Below, one piece after another: positions 20,209 through 28,972 of a stretch of 28,972 nt of DNA. The position numbers were made by a program, and so were the translations under genes. How positions within the stretch are numbered: position 1 is the first letter of the stretch; the number at the start of each line of letters is the position of its first letter. The DNA comes from Cerioporus squamosus (Eukaryota > Basidiomycota > Agaricomycetes > Polyporales > Polyporaceae). Location of the stretch: contig JABYQS010000342.1 in assembly GCA_022592435.1 (NCBI GenBank), forward strand, positions 1-28,972, given 5' to 3'. Below the pieces are notes generated by a model. The model did no database searches. It saw only the letters and a list, made by a program, of their open reading frames with translations, and had not been told where the DNA came from.

Positions 20209-23120
20209 ATGACTTCTCATTCCAACAACCCCAAGCACAAACCACGCCGGCGAGCAGCCAAGAAGACTGACCCGCTCGCCGCCGACTCGGACTCCATGCC
20301 GCCCCGCGCCATCGCCACCTCGCTGGAAAGCATCGAAGTCGTGCCACGCACCCCCGTCACCGCACGGCGCGGTTACACACATGATCCACGCACGCCGGAT
20401 GGTGTGGACGAGGTCGAGCTGAGCTTGCTTAGGGAGGATGAGCGTCATGCGGCCGCGAGTGATCTCACCCTGGAGGAGGAGCAGGCGTACTTGTCTCAGG
20501 CGGACGGGAAGAGGCCGATGTCGGCGCGCGACAAGCAGGCTATAGTGCTGCTCATCATTCTTTGTACGTCCTCCATATGTGTTGAACTGCATTGACATGC
20601 CATCTCTGACGCGCACACGCATCCAGACCTCATACAAGGATTCCCAGTGAGTACCAGAGTTCGAAGCGTCATAGTATCGGCCAGGTCATCTAAGACGGGG
20701 ACGGACAATGGCTGTTGAGTCTCGATCTTATACTGGTCTAAGCCACCTCGCCGAGAATAGTGAGCTGTAGGACGCAACAGTTCCGTGGACATCATATCCT
20801 GTATGCGGGTGGACTTGGCTGGGGACACGCGTGACGCGCGTCTTGGGGGGGTGGCATGTCTGTAGGCTCGCTTGCGACCTCTCTCGCTCTCGGTCCCCCG
20901 TCCACTTAGAACCACAGGTTGACTGAAGTTTGCGCCGCGTCACTTGGACATGCTCTGTAGCCAGCGGCCTCGAGTAACTTTGTCTACGACCCCAGCGGCT
21001 CGGGGGACGGGAGAGCGAGTTCTGCGCGAGACGAACTACTCGAGGCGAAGCTATATCGCGTGGGTGCGAGTCTTCGGCCGTGTGCTCACGATACGTCCAG
21101 CAAATACCCGCGCACCATGCCTTTGCCCAATGGACCTACGCAAACGAGTACTGATCCCCGTCTAGTTAGGTCTTGCCCTGGGATCCATCCCATTCATTCT
21201 TCGAGAACACCTATCGTATTCCGAACTCGCCGTATTCTCGCTCTCTGGCTATCCATACTCTCTGAAGCTCTTCTGGTCACCCATTGTGGACTCGATGTTC
21301 TTCCCCTCTATTGGTCGCCGCAAGTCCTGGATCATACCCATGCAGCTAATCATCGGAACGACCATGCTCCTCATATCCCTCCAGGCTGAGCAGCTAATGG
21401 AAAATGTACGCTCTCCTGCTCGCTGCTATAAATCTTAGACACTGACGACTGTGTTGTCCCCATGCAGCCGGGCGAGCATTTATACATGCTCAGCTTCGCG
21501 TTCACGTCTCTCGTCTTCTTCTCGGCCACCCAAGGTGAGTCTTATTCATACAGTCCTTGTGATCTCCATACTCAGCATAACCATAGATATCGCGGTCGAT
21601 GGTGAGGGCATAGGTGGTATAATACCTCGGCGTAGCTGACGTATCATTCGTAGGGTGGGCCCTTACGCTCCTTTCAGAGGAGAACTTAGCATATGCGTCA
21701 ACCTGTCAGACGATTGGTTTGAACACAGGATACTTGATGTCATACACAGTATTTCTCGCCCTCAACAGTGAAGACTTCGCGTGAGTTCCATATGCCCTCG
21801 CAGTTGTTCCTGCCGCTCACGACGTTGCAGTAAGAGATGGGGGATTCCTAGACTCTCTCTGAGCTCGTATCTCTTCTTTTGCGCACTCATGTCATTCGCT
21901 GTTACGCTCTGGCTATTCTTTGTCAAAGAGGTGAGTTCGCTCCATGAGCTATGACTTCTCAACTCCTAACCCATGCCTGTAACTGTAGGACAAGGAGTCA
22001 ACGACTGAAGACATCAGCATCAAAAGTGTATACGTCACAATGTGGGAGATTTGCAAGCTGAGGCGTATGTTCGGTTTGAATGTTACCGCTGGCGTCTTGG
22101 TCTGCTCACGCCCCTCTGTCAGACGTGCAAATTCTCCTCGGCATTCATTTATTGGCCAAAATCGGCTGGCAAGCGAGCGACGCTGCTACGCAGCTCAAAA
22201 TGGTCGAGAAGGGCTTGGGTAGAGAGGACCTCGCCATGACTGTCCTCATCGACTTCCCCTTCGAGATCATCGGCGGATGGTTGGCAGGCAAGTGGGCCCG
22301 AGGCGACAAGCCTCTACGCGCATGGATCTACGCGTTCTGGCCGCGACTAGGGCTTACTCTTGTCGCAACCTTGATGGTGTATTACTTCCCTAAGCCGCCA
22401 ATCTCGACGGGCTTCTTCGTCTCTCTCGTTACCCTCACGATATTCCAATCGTTCGCAAGGTAAGTATTACGGCTTTTCTTTGCGTCTCACCTACTCACAT
22501 CCCTCGTTCCAGCACTATCCAGTTCGGTGGCATGTCGGCATTCCATACCCGCATATCCGACCCTGTCGTAGGGGGTACATACATGACCGTATGTGCGCTT
22601 CTGGTTACCGTTGCGTTGGAAATGTTGATCGTATTCTCAGCTGTTGAACACCTTCACAAATCTTGGAGGTACTTGGCCACGGTATTTTGTCTTGAAGGGT
22701 TCGTCGTTGTCCATGTCGGCACGTTGTTGATGCTGATGCGGTGCCAATGGCGATCCAGGTGTAGACTACTTCAGCATGGCCACATGTAACATCAAGGATG
22801 CCGACCTTGCGGTGAAAGGTATGGCCAAGAAGTGGACGGAAATCTCAGGACAGATGCTTACCATGCCATCTAGCCCAAGAATGCGTTTCCGAACACGGCA
22901 AGGCTGCTTGCGCAAATCTCGGTGGAGAATGCGTGACGGTGCAGGATGGCTATTACATCGTCTCTGCGTTGTGCATCGGGTTCGGGTTCCTCACAACAAT
23001 ATTCTTTCTCATCCCGACAGCCAAGAAGCTACAAAGTATGTCATCGTTTTCACTGTGGTTGCGCATTGCTGATGTGAGAGTGCAGCTGTCCCGATCAGCA
23101 AATGGAGGATATACTCCTAG
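20209..23120 (+). CDS. Acetyl-CoA transporter, SLC33A1/AT-1 family
   Basis: Multi-pass membrane protein of the MFS-like AT-1 family, which imports acetyl-CoA into the ER lumen in animals. Fourteen exons keep frame to 575 aa: 20209-20563, 20627-20646, 21166-21405, 21468-21534, 21587-21601, 21654-21780, 21831-21930, 21989-22064, 22123-22459, 22513-22588, 22641-22698, 22759-22818, 22874-23035 and 23086-23120. Family motifs: LYLIQGFPLGLALGSIPF, FSLSGYPYSLKLFWSPIVDS, SIGRRKSWIIPMQL, SATQDIAVDGWALTLL, LAYASTCQTIGLNTGYLMSY, GGMSAFHTRISDPVVGGTYM and TLLNTFTNLGGTWPRY. The Cys-rich loop before the last helix (CVSEHGKAACANLGGECV) is also present. The N-terminal 110 residues are hydrophilic and cytosolic in type. 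Exons 2 and 5 are 20 and 15 nt; intron 2 is 519 nt. Substrate is inferred from the family. Confidence 0.92.
20647..21165 (+). other. Oversized intron 2 of the AT-1 gene
   Basis: GTGAGT at 20647 to CTAG at 21162-21165, 519 nt. It splits the conserved GFP|LGLALG, so no exon is missing from the protein. All other introns of the gene are about 45-65 nt. It contains an inverted repeat with arms at about 20883-20900 and 21001-21019. Confidence 0.7.
20883..21019. repeat. Imperfect inverted repeat inside the long AT-1 intron
   Basis: CTCGCTCTCGGTCCCCCG (20883-20900) pairs with CGGGGGACGGGAGAGCGAG (21001-21019): 9 bp and 8 bp of pairing with a small internal mismatch, and about 100 nt between the arms. 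In RNA this could form a long hairpin; in DNA it could be the ends of a small non-autonomous element. Confidence 0.6.
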
Positions 23121-23461
23121 TATGGGCGTCTGGAAGGGAACTCGCTCGTGTGTGATGGACTCTTGTAGAAGTAGACATACTTATTGTATCGGGCGGTATT
23201 GTGGTAGAGTACGGACGTCCCCGCCGACGGTACTATTGTGGTTTTTGTGCCGATGGCACGCGGCCGAGATACATACACAACGTGTGGCATGCGTGTTGCG
23301 GGAGGGCGCCAGCGAGACCGGCCCTGAGGTTGGGTCACGCTGATTGTGGACTTGCGCCTGCGCGACTTTTCCTTCTCACATTTCTCAGTCTACTCTGCAC
23401 GCTTAACAGCACGCACCTCATCGCACCGAGCACTGTCTGCGACCTCTCTGCTGCCAGCAAA

Positions 23462-26400
23462 ATGACTACAACAACCATGCACTTCGGTCCCGAGTGGATG
23501 CGCACCAAGGGTTCCTCACGCCCTGCACCGTCTCCGCCGTTGACTACCTCTCCTGCGCCACCTGGAAACTCTACATACTCGGCGTTGGTCACACCTGCGA
23601 GCCACCCGCCCCAGGAGGGTCGTGACGATGCACATCCGTTCCGCTATTCGAAGGAAGAGATGCTCAGGATCTACAAGGAGGGTGGTGGACGCGGTGGACT
23701 GGGACTTGAGGTCGAACGGTGGGAGGGGATCGTGCGAGAGGTAGGCTACGACCCCATCGGCCTCAAAGAGATGGGCGACGCGGAGAAGAAGGTGCGGAAA
23801 ATTGTCCTGCTGCAGCTGTCCGCGGCCGAGACGTACCGGTGACACTGAAATTTATTCCCCCTTTCTTGCGTATTTGTGTCTACCCGACTGCAACGCGTAC
23901 TTGGAACCCGGTGCAGCTCTTTGCGGGTCCGCTCAATTCGGAAGTACGCCGACGCCAGTCGACAGATTTCTTATCGCCTCTCAACACGTCGGGCCTTGGA
24001 GAGCGGCCGAAGCTTAACCACGCGAGCTCAGGTGCCGGAAGCCCTATGCGCGAGCGGATTGGGAGTTTCATGGGAAGACGAAGAGGGGATAGCACAGGTG
24101 ATGTAGACATACTCTATCGCGTGCCCGAACGTCGTCTGACCGTGCAAGCGTTCGATTTGAAGATCAAGCACCGATGGCACTTCCTCGGAAGCTCTCTTTG
24201 TCTAATCTGCAGGGCGGACTCGCGTCTCCTAGGGATGGTGCTCTTCCTTCGCCGCGTGTCCGCCCCGGATTCGAAGGGGTCCTGGGAGAGACGTGGACAT
24301 CCAGACGACGGGGGACGTCTGAGAGCATTGCCAAGGTGGGCGCAGCTCTCAACAAGGACAAGGACACGGACGGAGAGAACAAAGGCCCCGACTTCAAGGA
24401 AGAGGAGGAGGACGCTCTCCATGCTTCTGAGCATAGGAGGGATCCATCGTCCAGCTCGAAACTGGAGAATGGTGCGATTGGCACGAACGGTGTGGGCCAC
24501 GTAAACGGCCAGCCTGGAGGCCCATCAATCTCTGGACAAGGAGACAGCGCAGCTGGTTCGTCTGGGGCCGGTCGGCCCCCGCCTGGCCTTGCTGACCTTT
24601 CGAATGTGGAGTGGTCGTATCTTGATCCTCAAGGACAGCTACAAGGTGGGTACTTGCTGAAGACTGTGTTCGACAGGTTGCCTCACGCCGTATCGACATT
24701 CAGGACCATTCAAAGCAGACCTCATGCAGCGATGGTACAATGAGGGATACTTCCAGCCTACCCTGCTGATGAAACGCACTCATCTGGATTCCGAATTCAC
24801 GCCCGTTGGCGAGTTGGTTCGTCGCGCCGGAGATCAACCTGTGTTTTTGTCGCCGCTGGTACACGCTGTGGCCCCGCCTGGCCTGCCACGTCCTCTAGAA
24901 ACTGTGGTGGACCGTGCTGTCCCAGAGCGTAACCAGCATTCGCCCTATCAGCCTGTTCCTACACGATCTATACGAAGTTCGACGTTGGATTCTTACCTGC
25001 AAAATGGCTCAAACGCATCCGACTCCCCTGCTTCGTCTTTCGGTGGCCGGTTTGTCAATGGTTCTCCGGATCCAACTCCCTTCGGCAGCCAGCTGGGTTT
25101 TGAGCAGAACGAACAGTCTCGCACGCCCTTCACCGGACCTGTGGCTGGGGCTGTAGGCACTCCGGGGCAGCGGCGAGCGACTATGACCGACCCGATGGAT
25201 CAAGTCTTTGGCAACCGTGCTCTCGGCATGGGTCGACAGGCCGCGGCGGATGGCCCAGGCTACAATGGTTCGTGTACATCAGTCTCGTCAGTCTGCCGTG
25301 TCTCACATGTAGCAGTAGGTAACGACAGTCCGTCCGTATTCAGCGAAGGCCTCGGCGGCGCTGCATTTGGGCAAAGAACGGTGCAAGACCACGGACACGT
25401 GAATGGCCTTGGTGGATCGTTTGCATTGAACGGACCGGAGTACGGAGCTATCGGCGGCATCCATTCCAACCAGGGTGCCCCTTCCCGTGTTCTCAACCGA
25501 GACCCGTTCGGGAAGCCTGCACTGGACGACATCCAAACGGGTTCAGTGCGAGGCGGCTCGTTCTCAAATCATTCCTCTCCTTTCATCTCGCATGCACAAC
25601 AAGCATTCCCTCAGACCCCTATCTCGCAGTTTGCGGGACAGGAAGGCCGCTCCTTACACCCTATCACGCCTATCTCTGATCGCCAGTCTATACCTTTCGC
25701 TCAGCAGCTACAGCAACCTTTCGTGCAGAGTCCCGGTTTCGCGACTTCGCAATCACCTTGGCACACGCAGGAAGTTCCCGCCTTCCGTCGACCTGGTCCC
25801 TTCGACGCCAATCACCCGACGGTGAACAACACGTTCGTCCCACAGCCCATCACACCGTCACAGTCATTCGGGCGAGGCGCAACGGGTGGTACCCCCATTA
25901 ACCCGTCACCCTGGCAGACCACTGCACCTTCTCAACCCGTTGCAAATGAGCCATGGGGTCCTCCGGCTGCGAGCCTGACGACGGCTAACCTGGGACAGCA
26001 CGACGAACAGCAGCGTCAGGCAGAGCTTCAACGGCAAGCTGTGACGCAGCCGGAACCCGCTCCGGAACACGAGCCAAAGCCTATGGCAGAAGAGTCGCAG
26101 CCGCCAGCGGCTGCCTCCCCTGTCACCCCTTCCGTGCCATCCCCAACGGATCCCGTCGCTTCTCAAAAGACCAGACGCAAGTCAAGTGCTCAACCTGCGC
26201 AAACCACCCCGCAAGCACCCAAGGTCGCACCCACTGCTCCTGCCCCCGCACCAATCGCACCAGTCAAGTCATCTTCGCCGGCACCACAAGCAGAGCCCAA
26301 GCCTGCTTGGGCGATCGAGGACGACAAGAAGAACAAGGGGCCCGGCGTCACTCTCAACCTCCGGGAAATACAGGAGGCAGAGGCGAAGAAGCTGGAGGCG

Positions 26401-27474
26401 CGCAAAGCCGCTGAGCGTGAGCGTGAGCGCGCTGCTCGTGCTAGTTCCCAGTCCGAAGACTTTCAGCCGTTCACCGCTTCGTGGGGCCTGCCAACGTCTC
26501 AGGCTGGTGCGCGCACGGCCAGCGCTGTGAAGGATACCCCTGCTGCTTCGCCGTTCTCGGCGGCGGCGGCGGCTTCCACACCAGCTACCCCTGCCGTCTG
26601 GACGAATGCTGCTAAGGTGCCGGCGGCGAAGAAGACGATGAAGGAGATCCAGGAAGAGGAGGAGCGGAGGAAGAAGTTCGCAGCGAAGGAGAAGGAGTCG
26701 ATGGCAGCAGCTGCGAGACGTGGCTATGCGGACACGACAACCAAGGTGAGTGTCATGGTGGTTCACCTGTACTTTACGTCGTTAACGTTCATTATAGCCC
26801 GCTGCTGCCACTCCACAGGTAGGAGGTGCATGGACCACGGTGGGGTCAAGCGGCAAGGGTGCCGCCCCCGCCGCCGTTGCAGGAGCGCGCCCAGCCGCTA
26901 CCGCTACCCCAACTGCGAAGGCAACGCCTGCAGCTTCCGTTGTTGCGTCCTCCACCGCCTCCACCCGTCCTGCTTCTGCCGCACAAGTTGCTAGACCGGC
27001 TGCTGTCGCCATGAAGTCGACTCCCTCGAAGGAAGACACCTCCGTGGCCCCTGGACCGTCGCTCGAGTTCCTGAAGTGGATGGGCGATTCCCTGAAGGGG
27101 CTGAATAGCTCCGTCAATCGTATGTGCCTCTCTCTACGCTCCTCCTCTCTAGCTGACCAGCCCTGGCTGTTTCAGTTGAAGAACTCACGTCCATGCTGCT
27201 GTCCTTCCCCCTCGACCCGGATTCCACCACGATGGAGATTATCTCTGACCTCATCTATGCAAGCAGCACCACGCTTGACGGTCGTCGATTCGCCAGCGAG
27301 TTCGTCAGCAGGCGCAAGGCTGACGCTACTTCGCGGCCGAAGGGTACGGCTGCTGGTGGTACTGCCAAGCCGATCTCCATTGCAGACGTTGTCAAGGCTC
27401 AGCCGAAGCCTGCACAGAACGAATGGGGCGGGTTCAAGGTCGTGAACAAGAAGAAGAAGGGTGCTCGCGCATAA
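23462..27474 (+). CDS. GYF-domain protein (GIGYF/Smy2/Syh1 type)
   Basis: Cytoplasmic adaptor that binds proline-rich partners and links them to translation repression or mRNA decay. Seven exons keep frame to about 1,200 aa: 23462-23791, 23917-24097, 24163-24645, 24704-25267, 25319-26745, 26798-27119 and 27176-27474; exon 3 may start 6 nt later. The GYF domain spans exons 3-4: WSYLDPQGQLQ, then GPFKADLMQRWYNEGYF, the family signature GPFx4Mx2Wx3GYF, then LLMKRTHLDSEFTPVGEL. An N-terminal YSKEEML (residues 62-68) looks like an eIF4E/4EHP-binding motif. The middle is Pro/Gln/Ala-rich. A charged coiled-coil stretch (LREIQEAEAKKLEARKAAER, later KTMKEIQEEEERRKKFAAKE) precedes a conserved C-terminal helical domain with LEFLKWMGDSLKGLN. 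The end is FKVVNKKKKGARA. The intron at 25268-25318 is 51 nt without an in-frame stop, so retention is possible. Confidence 0.92.
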
Positions 27475-27727
27475 ACGACGAACGCGCCTCGGCGCAACGA
27501 CCATGTATGTATCCTGGAGCTCGATGCTCGAGGGTTGTCATCTCGGTATTTCGCATAATTGGTTGTATAGTGGTTGTGCTCATAATGTCCGAACGCACGG
27601 ATTTTGGACCGGTGTTGTCGCGTATATCGTACAGTTCGTTGCTGCTGCCACCCCACCCCTCAGTATCACTAGCTATAATGCTATAACAATGTAATGCCGT
27701 GCATCGCTGTCCAAGCTCTGCCTGAGG

Positions 27728-28972
27728 TCACGAAGAGCTACCGCTCGCTGTACCACCACTAGTGCCACCTTCGCTGGGATTCGCACCCATGTTGAAGATA
27801 TCGTCCATGCCCATCATGTCCATGGCACCACTGGTTGCCGGCTGGGCGAAGAAGTTGTCTCCCAGCGTCGAGATGTCGAAGTCGAAAGACGCTCCCTGTC
27901 CAGGCTCGGCCGGGGCCGCCGCGCTGGCACTGTCGCCGGGTTGCGATGTCCCTGCGGTGAAGCCTGCCAGGATGGTGCCAGGAGACGGTGCGGTAGCCGG
28001 GCCCTTCTGGAGATCCGACCCTGAGGGCGCCGAGGTGGGAGCATCGCCGCCTGCAGACGCGCCTCTGAGTGACGCGAAGATATCCTCGCCATCGCCTGAA
28101 GCCTCGACGGACTGGAGTGCACTCAGGATGTCCATGTCGATTTGTTCCTCCTTCGGCTTGACCATCTGCGATCCAGCGTCAGGTCCGAAGAGGTTCGTGT
28201 CGGCGCCTCCGGGAGCCTGCGCAGGAGTCCCGAAGTATCCCACGTCCATGTCCATGTCCAGGTCGAGCTCGATAGGCTTGTCTGCAGAGCTTCCGAGAGC
28301 TGGGTCGAGGGAACCCATCTCCCTGACCTGCCCGTCGGAGCTTGGCCCAGCCATGTCTATGTCACCGTCCAGTGTCAAGTCAATGTCGACACCGCGATTC
28401 GCAGCGTCTCCCAGGGCTGCCATGACAAGGTCTGGGGGCAGGGAAGCGCGTGCAGATCGTGGGGCAAGGGTAACAGGCGATGACAGACCGCTCGGGATCA
28501 TCTCGTCTGGATGGATGCGAAGAGCGGAGGCGGAGAGGTCAAGCTTGTGTGGAACGCTGGGCGGGAGAGGGACGACAAGGAGATGGTTGACTGGCGGCGT
28601 GCGGGTGTTATGCCAATGGGGGTGAGGCGCGGGCGGAGACTGCCGTCCATAGGCACGTCAGTCTGAGTAGAGGGCGTAGGTGAACCGGCGGGTTGTGACA
28701 GAAGCCGCAGAGGGAGAGGAAGCTTTAGCTGCTGCTGCCGCAGCGGCTGCCTCCTCCTCGGCTTTCAGGCGTTGTTCTTCGCGCGCGAGATCACGTTGAA
28801 GGACGGTTATTGCTCGCAACTGCATGGAGTTGTGTTAGGTGCATTCCAGTGCGTGCGAGTGGAAGGGACTCACGAGGTGCGACTCCATCGCGTCGCAGAG
28901 TTGATCGTACTTCACTATCTCTACCCAGAGAAGACATCAGTGACCGTGGAGGACGTGGCGCATACTGCTGTA
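27728..28972 (-). CDS. Unrecognised protein with acidic C-terminus, 5'-partial
   Basis: The gene runs off the right edge. Exons on the minus strand: 28972-28966, 28920-28874, 28819-28700 and 28639-27728 (TGA at 27730-27728). The N-terminal part reads KIVKYDQLCDAMESHLLRAI, then TVLQRDLAREEQRLKAEEEA and an alanine run: a charged helix, probably coiled coil. Next come PPVNHLLVVPLPPSVPHKLD and LSSPVTLAPRSARASLPPD. The last 200 residues are rich in Asp, Met, Gly, Ser and Ala, with DIDLTLDGDIDMAG, LDLDMDMDVGYFG, KEEQIDMDILSALQ and FDFDISTLGDNFFAQ, resembling acidic activation or co-activator surfaces. A Mediator-tail-like subunit is possible, but I cannot support a family. The 60-nt intron at 28699-28640 has a weak GTCACA donor but a good branch site (ACTGAC), and removes an in-frame TGA. 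It is convergent with the GYF gene, 253 bp stop to stop. Confidence 0.65.

Noticed and set aside
27762..28625. 287-codon plus-strand frame opposite the right-edge gene
   Set aside because: Ser/Pro/Met-rich antisense shadow. The minus strand gives spliced, helix-forming and acidic segments that behave like a protein.
1..28972. CRISPR array, operon, prophage or bacterial defence system
   Set aside because: All confident genes are intron-containing eukaryotic families. No regularly spaced repeats or phage genes were seen.

Overview
The window reads as nuclear DNA of an Agaricomycete-type basidiomycete fungus. The evidence is GC-rich, densely packed genes on both strands, many 45-75 nt introns with fungal-style GTRNGT donors and CTNAY branch sites, very small exons, and fungal housekeeping families. 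Exon models were built by eye. Each was checked for GT-AG borders, an intact reading frame and recognisable family motifs. The order or polypore family cannot be fixed from this sequence alone.

Layout, left to right. 1-580: possible minus-strand coding remnant, running off the left edge. 829-4980 (+): fungal Trk/HKT potassium transporter in about 21 exons. 5491-6555 (-): single-exon protein carrying only the N-terminal (adaptor-binding) part of a cullin. 6702-7603 (+): SWC5/BCNT chromatin-remodelling subunit, divergent from the cullin-like gene over a 146-bp shared promoter. 7800-11016 (-): large BTB/POZ protein. 11316-12220 (+): TRAPP subunit Trs31/TRAPPC5, divergent from the BTB gene. 12221-13594: no supported gene. 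13595-14973 (+): divergent class-1 dihydroorotate-dehydrogenase-like flavoprotein. 15816-17421 (-): MATA-type HMG-box transcription factor. 17422-20208: gene-poor 2.8 kb with short repeats. 20209-23120 (+): acetyl-CoA transporter of the SLC33A1/AT-1 family, 14 exons. 23462-27474 (+): GYF-domain protein (GIGYF/Smy2 type). 27728-28972 (-): partial unrecognised protein, running off the right edge.

The genes do not form one pathway. They are neighbouring eukaryotic genes covering ion transport, ubiquitin-ligase-related functions (cullin-like and BTB), chromatin, vesicle tethering, transcription, acetyl-CoA import and mRNA regulation. There is no CRISPR array, operon, prophage or recognisable biosynthetic cluster.

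The points most worth a second look are: the stand-alone cullin N-domain protein; 7-20 nt micro-exons in three separate genes; the DHOD-like enzyme that has lost a normally conserved lysine and its loop; the apparent double frameshift and missing start in the Trk gene; the two oversized introns (676 and 519 nt) with internal repeat structure; and an eIF4E/4EHP-type binding motif in the GYF protein.
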